A stretch of 64,000 bases of DNA from Mucilaginibacter phenanthrenivorans. Its GTDB lineage: Bacteria > Bacteroidota > Bacteroidia > Sphingobacteriales > Sphingobacteriaceae. How positions within the stretch are numbered: the stretch's first letter is position 1; each line of letters begins with the position of its first letter. The notes beneath the pieces are model-generated. The model was not told the origin of the DNA and did no database searches. It saw only the letters and a program-made list of their open reading frames with translations. Position numbers and translations under genes: made by a program. Positions 45,340 to 56,200 of this stretch are shown piece after piece. Location: NCBI RefSeq assembly GCF_024721155.1, contig NZ_JAHVAP010000005.1, positions 1 through 64,000 of the forward strand, given 5' to 3'.

Positions 45340-46869
45340 CACCACTGTTCCCATCAAAGTAGCAGTAGTACACCTATCAACCAGTACGTTTACATACTGA
45401 CCTGGCTTATAATTTTCATTAACGGGAAAAACAACAACTGTATTCTGATCGCTTCTTCCCGCGTAGTCTTTATCCGATTTTTTTGAAAAACCTTCTATCA
45501 ATACCTTTTGGGTAGTGCCAACCAGTTTTTTCAAACGCTCGTGCGAGTGTTCCTGTTGTTTGGCTACCACTTCCTGCAGGCGGCGCTTCTTTACAGCATC
45601 CGGAATATCATCGGCATAACGTTTAGCGGCAAGTGTTCCCGGCCTTTCGGAATACATGAACATGTAAGCAAAATAAAATTTTACATGATCCATCATGCTC
45701 AAAGTATCCTGGTGCTCTTCTTCTGTCTCGGTGCAAAAACCGGTTATCATATCCGTTGAGATGGCACAATCCGGGATGATGCGGTTTATTGCAGCTACCC
45801 TTTCCATATACCATTCGCGGTTGTAAGTACGGTTCATTAATTTCAATACCCTGCTGTTACCCGATTGAATAGGCAGGTGGATATAGTTGCAAATATTCTC
45901 GTACTTAGCTATAGTATACAGCACATCGTCGGTTATATCCTTTGGATGCGAGGTCGAGAAACGAACCCTAAGCTCAGGGCTAATCAAAGCAACCATCTCC
46001 AGCAAGTTGGCAAATGTTACATCGCCAGCCTCGTGTTGTAAAGGCTGAACTTCGGTTAAGTCCTCTCCAGACGCTAGTACTTTGTCCAGCAGATCCATTC
46101 CGCCCAAAACCGGCTTTTCACTTTCGGTTTTAGCGATATCTTTCTCCGTAGATTTCCATTTGTACGAATCAACGTTTTGACCGAGCAAAGTCACCTCGCG
46201 GTAGCCTTTGTTAAACAGGTCTGTGCATTCGGCTACTATAGATTGCGGATCACGGCTGCGTTCGCGGCCCCGGGTAAATGGCACCACGCAGAAGGAACAC
46301 ATATTATCGCAGCCACGCATTATGGATACAAACGCATTAATACCATTGCTATTTAAACGCACCGGACTGATGTCAGCGTAGGTTTCCTCACGCGATAGAA
46401 GCACGTTCACGGCTTTTTGCCCGCCGCCAACCTGCTCAATTAAATTCGGCAGATCGCGGTAAGCATCGGGGCCTACAACTACGTCAACCAGCTTCTCCTC
46501 TTCTAAGAACTTCGATTTGAGGCGTTCGGCCATACAGCCCAATACACCTACTACCAGGCCCGGGTTCCTCACCTTAGCTACAGTAAAATCTCTTAACCGG
46601 TTACGCACACGCTGTTCAGCATTCTCGCGGATAGAGCAGGTGTTTATAAAAATAACATCGGCAGTTGTATAATCAGATGTGGTTTCAAAGCCCTGTTCCG
46701 ATAAAATGGAAGCTACTATCTCGCTATCAGAGAAATTCATGGCGCAGCCATAACTTTCAATGTATAATTTACGGCCGTTATTGTTAATTGCCTTTGGTTC
46801 TAACAATAAGGCTTCACCCTGCCTGCTTTCATCATGTGTTTTATCCGGAACAACCAAATCCATCATCAT
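45322..46869 (-). CDS. miaB: tRNA-2-methylthio-N6-dimethylallyladenosine synthase MiaB
   Basis: This 515-residue radical-SAM enzyme adds a methylthio group to A37 of tRNAs. The N-terminal cluster cysteines are in [19 protein letters not shown] and LGCMAERL; the radical-SAM motif is CDNMCSFC; a TRAM domain closes it. About 40 residues between DSYKW and QPLQHEAGD extend a loop. A frame open nine codons further (46896) is rejected because its ATG lies inside the -7 box TATTTTTG; the MMMDLVV start agrees with relatives. The C-terminal SPQTP and stop come from a REP-like element. Confidence 0.93.
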   Translation of the reverse strand: MMMDLVVPDKTHDESRQGEALLLEPKAINNNGRKLYIESYGCAMNFSDSEIVASILSEQGFETTSDYTTADVIFINTCSIRENAEQRVRNRLRDFTVAKVRNPGLVVGVLGCMAERLKSKFLEEEKLVDVVVGPDAYRDLPNLIEQVGGGQKAVNVLLSREETYADISPVRLNSNGINAFVSIMRGCDNMCSFCVVPFTRGRERSRDPQSIVAECTDLFNKGYREVTLLGQNVDSYKWKSTEKDIAKTESEKPVLGGMDLLDKVLASGEDLTEVQPLQHEAGDVTFANLLEMVALISPELRVRFSTSHPKDITDDVLYTIAKYENICNYIHLPIQSGNSRVLKLMNRTYNREWYMERVAAINRIIPDCAISTDMITGFCTETEEEHQDTLSMMDHVKFYFAYMFMYSERPGTLAAKRYADDIPDAVKKRRLQEVVAKQQEHSHERLKKLVGTTQKVLIEGFSKKSDKDYAGRSDQNTVVVFPVNENYKPGQYVNVLVDRCTTATLMGTVVSPQTP

Positions 46870-46885
46870 TGTAAAAATTAGTCTG

Positions 46886-46893
46886 CAAAAATA
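46886..46893 (-). promoter_or_regulatory. miaB promoter -7 box
   Basis: The minus-strand TATTTTTG is a full -7 match; the -33 element is not clear. Transcription would begin near 46879, about ten bases before the first of three in-frame ATGs. Confidence 0.55.
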
Positions 46894-46945
46894 CATAAAA
46901 ATTAAATACAGCGTGACATATTGGCAGTTATTTTAGTTTTGATTT

Positions 46946-46992
46946 TAAGTTGATTAAGTTAGAATGGGTTGAATAGGTTGATTGACTTAGGT
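46946..46992. repeat. GTTGATT-type short-word repeat
   Basis: TAAGTTGAT, TAAGTTAGAA, TGGGTTGAA, TAGGTTGAT and TGACTTAGG follow one another upstream of miaB with a period near nine. A single arm, dialect not seen elsewhere. Confidence 0.5.
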
Positions 46993-47334
46993 TTAAACAG
47001 GGCTTATTTCCATGCTTGCCAATAAAATTATACCTAAAAATAATAACACAGATATTTAAGGCGTTTTCAAATCAGGGCCATCGATTTAAAACGGGAGCCT
47101 ACCGTATCATTTTTCAGCTTTTTATATATGGGATTGTTTGACGGGTTGAAACAAAGTGTTGGTTTCAGCAAAAAACAGAGATAAAAGTTAATGTACCTGT
47201 CGCAAAAGTTAGTATTTTGCTGCACAAGTATAATACGTGTAAAAAAGACCGTAAAGCACGGCGGGAGGCCAGGAAGTGGGCTAATAAGCAAAAAAGGATT
47301 CTCTTGAAAAAGTAAAGCAAAACAATGGCAATTA
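46993..47334. other. Intergenic stretch between miaB and the AsmA-like gene
   Basis: No convincing gene. A 32-codon plus-strand frame at 47217-47315 (TTG start) encodes a basic peptide but has no ATG and no clear promoter. A minus-strand frame at 47067-47360 has poor composition and overlaps the next gene start. Confidence 0.4.
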
Positions 47335-49146
47335 ATGGCGCTTAAATATTTACAGCACAAGTGGCAAAAAATATCCCTTGTTATCTTCCTGGTGTTTACT
47401 GTGCTGATATTGATACTGGCTTTGTTTGTAAACAGTTATTGGTCGCCGATACTGGAAAATAAAGTTAAGGACATCGTTACAACAAGCAGCGACAGCCTGT
47501 ATACCGTAAATTTTTCGTCTGCCGAACTGCATGTACTTCGCGGAACCATTGTTATCAATAACATTGACTTAAAGCCCGACACCGCAATATATAACAGCAG
47601 GAAGAACCACCATATTGCACCCAATAACCTGGTTGAACTGCACATAAAAAAGCTGGTATTATCGCACATCCATCCCTTTAGTCTTTATTTCAGGCACAAC
47701 CTCAATATTGGCAGGGTAATGCTTTATAACCCCGAACTATACATAAGCTTCCAGTTAAACCACGTTCGCGATACCGTGCTTAAGGACAGGCGAACGGCCT
47801 GGCAAAAAATCAAAAAAAGCCTTAACTATATTCATATCGGCGATATATTGATGGGCGATGTTAAGTTTAAGTATACCGATAATTCGGGACACAAAATAGC
47901 CATCTCCGAATTCAAGGAAATGAACCTGAGCGCACACGACTTATTAATAGACTCAGCCACTCAAACAGACAAATCCCGGTTGCTTTATTGCAAGGATATA
48001 ACTGCCGAGCTTAATAATTATAAAGGGAACACCTCAAGCGGACTATATTCCTATAGTATCAATTCGCTAAAACTGTCAACTTCCAAATCGCAGCTAACCG
48101 CGCTCGGTATAAATTTAAAACCTGCAAGTACCGATGTGTTTTTTTCCAGGACCCACAGGGACCGTTTCACGCTGCGGCTTGATTCGGCGCAACTTAACAA
48201 TTTCGACTTCTTAAATTATCATAAATACCGCATTCTTACCGGGACAAGGCTTACTATTAGCGATGGTTCGTTCCAGGTGTTCGCCAACCCCAACCATTCG
48301 TCAAAAAAAGAAAACATGGTAAAAAGTTTCCCCAATGCCGCTATCGATCGAATCGGTGACGATATAACCCTTGATACTGTTTTGTTCAGGCGAATGAACG
48401 TAATCTATAACGAATTTAATACAAAGTCGAAACAAGCGGGTTCGTTATCCTTTAATAATACCAACGGAACTGCCTTAAACATCACCAACAATAAAACGGC
48501 ACTGCAAAAAAATAGCAAGTTCAATATAAAGCTTACCAGCTATTTTATGAACCGCGGCAAGCTCAGCACTGAGTTTAACTTTAACCTTACCGACAAGGAT
48601 AACGCATTTAATTATAAGGGCACACTGGGGCCAATGAAATTACAGGCGCTTAATCCCGCAGTAATGCCGTTGGCTATGCTCAAGGTTAATGGCGGCACGC
48701 TGCAGCAATTCAGTTTTGACATTATTGCAAACAACGCTGTAGCAAAAGGAAGAGTGGAAATGCTGTACAGTGATGTAAAGGTAAGTTTGTTAAAGGCTGA
48801 TACAACGAACGATAAGTTAAAAAAGAAGCTGATAGAATCGTTATACGCCAACATTTTCATACTTAAACATAACAATCCTGATAAGCCGGATGAACACCCC
48901 CGCGTGGCTTTTGTACAATATACGCGTCCGCCCGAGAAAGCTTTTTTTAGCTCAGTATGGCAAACGCTGCTCAGCGGGATAAAGCCATCTGTTGGGTTAG
49001 ATAAAAAAACCCAGCAGGCCATTGTAACAATGCAGGATCAGCAGGCTGAAAATAAGCGCGACCACCAGGAACGAAAGGCCGAACGGCTAAAGCGAAAGGC
49101 GGAACGAAAGCTAAAGAAGGAATTGAAGAAGTCCGAAAATCAGTAA
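47335..49146 (+). CDS. AsmA-like membrane-anchored protein
   Basis: This 603-residue protein has one N-terminal membrane anchor (about 14-33, ISLVIFLVFTVLILILALFV) and a long beta-rich body that begins with the AsmA-type pattern FSSAELHVLRGTIVINNIDLKPD. Repeated NVxINDI-like strands follow to about 560. The tail is a Lys/Arg-Glu coiled segment (about 570-603, KAERLKRKAERKLKKELKK). AsmA/TamB-like proteins span the periplasm and help move lipids or assemble the envelope; that role is inferred here. Its last codons and stop form part of a repeat arm. Confidence 0.7.
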   Translation: MALKYLQHKWQKISLVIFLVFTVLILILALFVNSYWSPILENKVKDIVTTSSDSLYTVNFSSAELHVLRGTIVINNIDLKPDTAIYNSRKNHHIAPNNLVELHIKKLVLSHIHPFSLYFRHNLNIGRVMLYNPELYISFQLNHVRDTVLKDRRTAWQKIKKSLNYIHIGDILMGDVKFKYTDNSGHKIAISEFKEMNLSAHDLLIDSATQTDKSRLLYCKDITAELNNYKGNTSSGLYSYSINSLKLSTSKSQLTALGINLKPASTDVFFSRTHRDRFTLRLDSAQLNNFDFLNYHKYRILTGTRLTISDGSFQVFANPNHSSKKENMVKSFPNAAIDRIGDDITLDTVLFRRMNVIYNEFNTKSKQAGSLSFNNTNGTALNITNNKTALQKNSKFNIKLTSYFMNRGKLSTEFNFNLTDKDNAFNYKGTLGPMKLQALNPAVMPLAMLKVNGGTLQQFSFDIIANNAVAKGRVEMLYSDVKVSLLKADTTNDKLKKKLIESLYANIFILKHNNPDKPDEHPRVAFVQYTRPPEKAFFSSVWQTLLSGIKPSVGLDKKTQQAIVTMQDQQAENKRDHQERKAERLKRKAERKLKKELKKSENQ

Positions 49147-49229
49147 AGACCGAGAAGCCTGGAAGATTTAGAAATGTCCAAGCCAATGCAGCTTCTTCGG
49201 ACTTTTCCGACTTCCGGACTTTCGGACTA
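49127..49229. repeat. AGTCCGAA octad inverted arms
   Basis: The left arm begins in the last codons of the AsmA-like gene (AAGTCCGAAAATC at 49127-49139). The right arm at 49197-49229 (CGGACTTTT, CCGACTTC, CGGACTTT, CGGACTAC) is its inverse. The stop codon lies inside the left arm. Confidence 0.6.
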
Positions 49230-49306
49230 CAAAAGAATCTTTCCTCCCCGTGCAACATTTTCCAGCACAAGTGCATCTTATCATTAAAGCATTAAACTAA
49301 ATAATT

Positions 49307-50002
49307 ATGAAAAGATTAGCTTATACCATTTTTGCAGCTGTATTGATGGTTGCTACAACATTAACAGCGTCGGCGCAATCGCAGGAAACACGCCAGGTTT
49401 CAGGATTTCACGCTATTGCATCAGGTGGCTCCTTTGATGTACATGTAAAAATAAACGGGACTGAAAGCCTGAAAATAAGCGCGTCAAGCGAGGCGATCAA
49501 AGAAATTGAGACTTATGTTAAGGATGGTAAACTCCGCATTAAATTTAAGGATGATCATGAAAATGCTGATTATGGCAGAATAGACATTTATATCACCGCA
49601 AAATCGCTTTCAGAACTTGATAACGCCGGCTCCGGTTCAATTAGCGTCGACGGAACTGTTAGCGGCGACCGTGTAAACATCTCCATAGCCGGTTCAGGAA
49701 GTGTTACATCGTCTGTTAAAGCGGGTGAATTCCATGCTTCCATCGGCGGCTCGGGATCTCTTAAACTTAACGGAACAGCTGACGCATCAAAAATCAACAT
49801 CGCAGGCTCAGGGGAATTGAATGGAAAAGGATTTAAAACCAGCACTGCGAATGTTACCATAGCAGGTTCAGGCAATGCTTACTTTGGCGCCGATAAAACT
49901 ATCAAAGCAAATATCGTAGGATCAGGAAATGTTGTTTACTCCGGCAATGCCACATCTGATAGCCGCACCATTGGCTCTGGAAGCGTGAGCAAGGAGAATT
50001 AA
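49307..50002 (+). CDS. DUF2807 (GIN domain) exported protein
   Basis: This 231-residue protein has a signal peptide ending at ASA (about 22). A head GIN/DUF2807 beta-helix follows, from FHAIASGGSFDVHVKINGTESLKI to the end, built from Gly/Ser-rich turns of the pattern NIAGSGxL/NVTIAGSGN repeated about every 19 residues. These proteins are periplasmic or surface exposed; some are called putative autotransporter-like adhesins, but the function is not established. A terminator follows at 50054. Confidence 0.87.
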   Translation: MKRLAYTIFAAVLMVATTLTASAQSQETRQVSGFHAIASGGSFDVHVKINGTESLKISASSEAIKEIETYVKDGKLRIKFKDDHENADYGRIDIYITAKSLSELDNAGSGSISVDGTVSGDRVNISIAGSGSVTSSVKAGEFHASIGGSGSLKLNGTADASKINIAGSGELNGKGFKTSTANVTIAGSGNAYFGADKTIKANIVGSGNVVYSGNATSDSRTIGSGSVSKEN

Positions 50003-50053
50003 GCCGAAAGATTAAAGCAAAAAAGCACTTTAATAACTTAATATATATATTTC

Positions 50054-50079
50054 AAGCTGCCTTAACGGGCAGCTTTTTT
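50054..50079 (+). terminator. Terminator after DUF2807 gene
   Basis: AAGCTGCC pairs with GGCAGCTT around TTAACG, followed by a T tract (50074-50079). Confidence 0.85.
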
Positions 50080-50106
50080 GTGTCCTTACACTCACTATCT
50101 CCATCA

Positions 50107-50254
50107 CGTCATTGCGAGGAACGAAGCAAACTCTGCACAGGATAATCAATGAAGCTTTATGTTGTTGTGACCTTACAGCCCCTGACTGCACGCCATAGTA
50201 TTATTGTTCCCTGATTTGCATAGTTTAGAGTTTGCTTCGTTCCTCGCAATGACG
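50107..50254. mobile_element. MITE-like element, copy 2
   Basis: A 148-bp unit has perfect inverted ends of 28 bp (outer part CGTCATTGCGAGGAACGAAG) and no open reading frame. It lies between the DUF2807 terminator and the sprA 3' end. The outer part matches copy 1 at 17015-17183, while the centres differ. Confidence 0.85.
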
Positions 50255-50265
50255 CGCGGGAGTGG

Positions 50266-53200
50266 CTACTGCAACAACAGCTTTAAATTAATTCCAAAAT
50301 TGGTAAACGCCGTATTAAATGTTTGCGAGGTATATGGCCGGGTGATGTTAGAGTCGTAGAAGATGTTGAGGTTAAAGCGTTGGTTGATCACATAATCTAT
50401 CGACGGACGAACGGTAATATTTTGTGCGCCTGATGATATTTCAGCCGCCTGCACATCGGCACGGTAGATGAGCGTTTTCAAATCCTGCAAAGAAAAATCA
50501 ACCTTAAAGTTTACATCATTATCCTGCTTGCCGCTGAACAAGCCAAACGGGAACCTGAAATTTTTTGTATGATAACCCCAGCCGAACACGAGGTCGCGTT
50601 CATTTTGCTGGGCAAGCTGGCTGTTCAGCATGCTCAGGCTTAACGACCGGCTCTGACGATATTCAAAATTACCGGTCATGTTATTTTTAAACCGTGCCGA
50701 CAAACCTATCAATGGCACAAATTGCTCGAAAATAGTAACCTGCGAAAACTGGTAGAATGGCAAAAAGTCGTTATTGGCATCCCTTGAGCTTACTGCGCCA
50801 TTAGTTGCCTGGTACTGTAATAAGGTTGTAAAACCCGATACGCTATAAGTAGACCGATAACCGTGCGTTACATCAAATGAATCAAACATGTCCATAAAGA
50901 ACGGTACGTGGCTTAACCCGTTATAGGTTATCTGCCAGTTAGGAATTGGAATATTGGGAAACTGGCTAAGGCCCGATTTGCTTGCATCCTTGCCGGTATA
51001 GGCAGCAAGAAACGCCGGTACCAGTACGTTTTGTGAATTTGCGCTGTAACCATCTGTAAAGCCACCGACAGGCGCTGCGGTTGAATTAGGATTAAGCTTG
51101 CCTAACCGTTGCGAAATAACAGCCCTGTCGTCCAAAAACTTCTGGAACGTTGGCGAAGTGTTGTCTACACCCTTTGTTTTCTTAAAAGCAGTATTTATGG
51201 TCAGATAGGAAACGGTATAATCACCGGAAGTTACCGGGTTAAGGTTTTGAATGTTGTTTGATCCATCAAGCGATTTAAAGGTGGTTTGATAGGTATGATT
51301 CTGCGTTTTAAAGGCCTGCAGTTCTATCCTCAGGTATTTAACCGGCTCAAAGGTTCCCTTCAGGTGCAGGTCTTCATTCAGCGTTTTTACGTAAAGTTGG
51401 TTCTGAAGCGTGTCCGTACTTATCCAGCCGTTGGCAACTGCCTTTTGTCTTAGGTCGGTCTGGCTGCCTAATAAAAATCCTATGCCCGGAGCGCCATAGC
51501 TCAAATCCTCACCTAACAAGTTTGATTGCGGCAAATAGCCCGGGATAAATGTACCCTCGGTACGGGTGTAGGTACCGCTCAGATTTTTGATGGTGGTCAA
51601 CAGGCCCACAAAAAATTTGGTTACGCCGTTTGTATTGTCGGGGCCCATCGCCCTTTTTATAAACTTGAACTTGTTATAAAACTGATCGAAATTTAATGTT
51701 GGGTTCAGCTGGATGGTGCGCGAGTTCTGGATACTGTTGCCCACATCATACTGCGGATCGTTTATTGCAAACAGCGGTTGGGTTTGCCAGTTAAAGTGCG
51801 TGCTGTAATGGGCAATCATGCTTGTCCAGTCCATACCCGGTATTTTGGCAAGTGGCACCGTGTAGTTAAAGTTTATGGTATGATTATAGTTGGTGTTGCG
51901 GCCCAGGTGCAGCAAATTGTTCCAAAGCGTATCAATTTTCAACCCGTTTATGCGCCCGGCGGGTTCGTCAACTGTCGAAAGATTGGTAGCATCGATATCC
52001 ATAGTGAGCGATTTCGACAAGTTCCAGCCAATCCCATAAACCCTTGTAATATTAAAGGTTTTGTTAAACGTGGTTGGGATAGGAATAAAGTTATTCGGGT
52101 CGTTATTGCGCAAAGTGTTTTCCGAATAAAAACGATCGAAGCTGATGCTGAAGTTTAAACGCGTCGGCAGGATGCTGAAATTAACATCGCGCAGGAGCGC
52201 CAGCAGGTTATTTTTTATCAGTTTGGAAAAGGGGCTATAATATTTAGGTTGATTGGTGTAATTATAATCCAGCTCAGCCTTATAGGTTTTCTCCAGGTCG
52301 TTCTGTGTGGTATTATCATGGTGCTGGTATTCTGAGTATGAATAGGTAGCATTAAAGTTCGATACATCCCATATATGTGGTTTAGCCTTGGTGTCGGTTT
52401 TGGCTATATGCACGTTAGTGAAGCTGAAACTCTTTCGAAGTGTATAATCTTGCGCAGCATTTTTTATCGAATCTCGTTTCCTGGAATCACTGGTAGCGTT
52501 AAGTGTTTGTTTCAGGGTGATATCTGGCGATGATGGATCATACTCAGGTGTGCTCACCTGCGATGACACATTGATATAAGTCGGGATATGTACCCCTGCC
52601 TTATCAGGAAAGAACTTTCCGAGCTCTAAATTTGCGGCCACATCATAAACCTGGGTATCATACAGGCTCCGGTCTGCCAACCTGGAGTCGAGGGTACCAA
52701 AGCCCACGGTGGTTTTACTGCCTGATACGGTTATATCAGCGAAATCGGCAAGCTTGGCATCAACCCTTGCAGTTGCGGCCCAGCCTCCCTTTTGGTCAAA
52801 ATCAGTAAGGCGCAACTCGTCAAACCACAAGGTTCCATCCTTGTCGAGGCCGTCGTCATTACTGGCGTTCGATGCCGGCTTTAAGGGGTTACGAACACCC
52901 AGCATTACCGCTGTAAGCCGGCTCAAATCCGGCTGCCCTACAATTGTGATCTTATTGTGCCCGTCAGAAACCGTGAACGGCATAGTCAAAGGCCACGGTT
53001 TACCCTGGTACTTGGCATTGTTACGGGCAAGCTTAGCCGTTGTAAGCAATGATAGCTGCAGGTCAAGCTCATTTACATCGGGCCAGATAGAGGTTGGGGC
53101 CGAGGTTCCCGGCTGGGTTATTTTAAGCGGAATTTCGTATTCGTAGTAGTTATCTACATAGTCAACTCCAAGGCGTATAAATGCGCTCAGGTCATTATCC

Positions 53201-56200
53201 TTTAACTGCGTACCCTCTGCGTGTATAAACATTTGCATGGTTTTATACTTGCGCAGATCGTTATTAAATAACCTGAATGCGGCCCGGGAATAGCCATCAC
53301 GTAATGCTGTAACTTTTAACGACAGCGATTGCTCGTTCAGCTTTGTGTTGGTCTGAATGTTGTTATAGTCAGTTTGACGGGTAATGCCCGGCGGAACCAC
53401 ATACGGGATTGGCTGGCGGTTACCGTTCTCTTCAATGTTTACAGTTTCCACATCCAGTACAGAATTATCAAGCGGCGGATTAACTATCGATGGATCGGCA
53501 ATCACATTGTTTGGATTGTTCTCGGTGTTAAAGGCGCGCCACTCACCGCGTACCAGTTGCAATGAAGCAAAACGCAAAACTGCTGTATCCGCAAAATTTG
53601 TCATGAACATGCGCATATAGCGGATGGACTTAAAATCCTGGATGCCGCCGATAGCCTGCTGATATGAATTAATGGGCACCCTGAACTGGTACCAGGTAAC
53701 TTGCTCTGTATTTCCGTTTGCCAGTTTAACGTTTGAGGTAACCTTGTCACTGATAAAGTTCTTGCCTACAACCAGGTCAGTTGGTCGCATGGAAACTTTG
53801 TATTGAAAGTACTCATCGTCCTGGTCCATGTTGTTGTCATGGTTGATGTCTTCACCATCGGGTATTGAGGTGGATGCAGATGTTTGTAATCCCAACAAGG
53901 CCTGAGATTGTTCGGCTGTTGGCGAGTTACCATCGGTACCGTTATACCTGCTGTAACGTTGTAAGATGCCGGCGGCGGTTTTATCAAGCTCAGGCCCCTG
54001 GTAATATTGGTAGTCATCCGAAGATGGATCCGCGGCAAATGCTGTTCCCGCAGCCGAATTGAGCTGGCCTTTAATTTGAGTAACCACACCCGAGAACTTC
54101 TTTTGCTCGTCGGCATCATTTAACCCATCAAGGCCCACGTCCTGCAGTTTACGCGATGAGGGATTATTATCGAATGAGTTTACAACCGGCTGCAATTTTG
54201 ATACCCGCCCCCAGGCAGTTTCATCAATATTGCTTAAATTTCCATCAACAGGCAGTCCATTTTCAAGGCTCTTACGCCCGTCCTTTAATATATCTTCAGA
54301 GATGTTTCCAAGGTTAAAATATAAATCACCACCGGTTGAGTTTGTCTTGTAAGTGAATGGGTCCATCACCCAAAACTCTATGTACTGTACATTTAGCGAT
54401 TCAAAGTCATTGGCATTTATTCCGCGAACTATCCCACCCCATTTACCCTGTGGATTTTGCATCGTACCGTCTACATTGAGCCCGCTTGTTCTGAAGTTAT
54501 ATGGCCCTCTCACCATTGGATAATAGGCGAGGTCTAAGGTAGCAATGTTCAACGGCTGCCCTGTAGGCGACTGCTTATAGGGATAAACTTCATTTTGCAG
54601 GATCTGCCTTACATAGTTGTTTGATAGCTCGTTGCGGCTAACCGGGATTTTGCTGGATCCGGTGTAAAATACAGGGTCGATATTATAAAAGGCCAGCCGG
54701 GCTCGGTTATAGCCGTAACTCAGGTCGTTAAATGATTGCGACTCCGGGAATTGTGGCATCTGCGGCGTTCCTGAAATCTGCCAGCTGTTAGCGCTCTTTA
54801 CGTCGATGACTGATTGACTGTTCTCGAAATCGTCGAGATAGGAGGTTCCGTTCTTTGATCCCGCGAAATTCAGGATCGATGGGCTACCGGGCAGCAATTG
54901 TGCGAATTCACCATTGAAGCTAATTGACGAGGGCGCTTTGGTATGAATAAACGGGATCTTATCAACCAGGCGGGTCAGCAACCGGGAGTTGGCGTTATAG
55001 TTAACATCGAACCCATAAATAGTGTTCGAGATCGATTCCTCTCCGATAATTTCATTTTGGGTGATAGGCTGCTCCGTCAAGTGCATAATGGTTGCGCCAA
55101 TGTTCAGGTTATCATTTACCTTGTAATCAAACCTCGACCCAAATAATGATTTTTGCTGTACGCCAAACAGTTCGTTGTTCTCAACCTTTACCGTAATAGG
55201 TTGGCCTGATGAAAGTAAGGCTGTGTTGAGGATCCTGATCCGGCCTGCACTATAATCAATGGTATAATCGGTGCCCTCCACCAGTGTTAACGTTCCCGCA
55301 TTTACAATCACAGATCCCTGCGGAATATTAACCGCATTCAACTGGTATTCCGACCCGCCCGTTGCTGTGTAGGTACCTTTAATGAGGTACCTGTTTAACT
55401 GTGGAAAGAATTGCTGCGCGATGGTTTTGGTCGAATCGTATAATTGCTGGTAAACATAGCGCTTGGCCAGGTCCGTTTCACTGGCCGTAAATTGTTTAGC
55501 AAGATCGGAGCCAAAAGGTTCCAATTCCGGGAAAATGATCCGCCCGTTTTGTGAGTCGATAGTTATCCCCTCTAAAAAATCGAAATAACCGTCCGGCTGC
55601 TTGTTCTGTTGCTGATCGAGGTTATCCAGGTTGGTGAGCTGGATCCAGAGCTTGCTCTTGGTGTTCTGCCCCTCCTCCATAACGGTTTTTTCAATGCCGG
55701 ATTTATCGTCCAACCGGGTTACGGTCAATTTAAAATCCTTAGGCGCAACCTGGAATGAGTTTAACGAGTAAATGTTCTTCATCATCAGCTTCCAGGTTGG
55801 CAGGCTGGTTTTGAGCAGTTGGTTTTTCAACAGCTTTACATATAAAACCTTTGGATTAACCGGGTCAACCGGCACATCGCTCGAAAACTCACCCACCTGG
55901 TATTGCACACCGTTGTAGGTATATTGGTAAGCCACTGCCAGCACCTCGTCGTTATTTAACGGGTAATTTAGGGAAATGTAGCCCAGTTGTGGATGAAGTG
56001 TAAACTCCTTAGCAGTTAATTTACGCGCATAGGTCAGTTTGCTATAGTTATCGGAGCCACCGGTATTTTTAAAGTAGCTGCCTATGGTATTTTGCGGATC
56101 GTTTGTTAAACGGGTGGCGGCCGGTAAATTTGCAAGCAGCGTGTTTGACTGCTGCGGGAAACCCGGGCCTTTAAAACCTGCCGGCAAACCAGAATAAGCC

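Noticed and set aside
47067..47360. 97-residue minus-strand frame with many Cys and Phe
   Set aside because: Composition unlike neighbours, overlaps the start of a good gene on the other strand, no promoter or family match.
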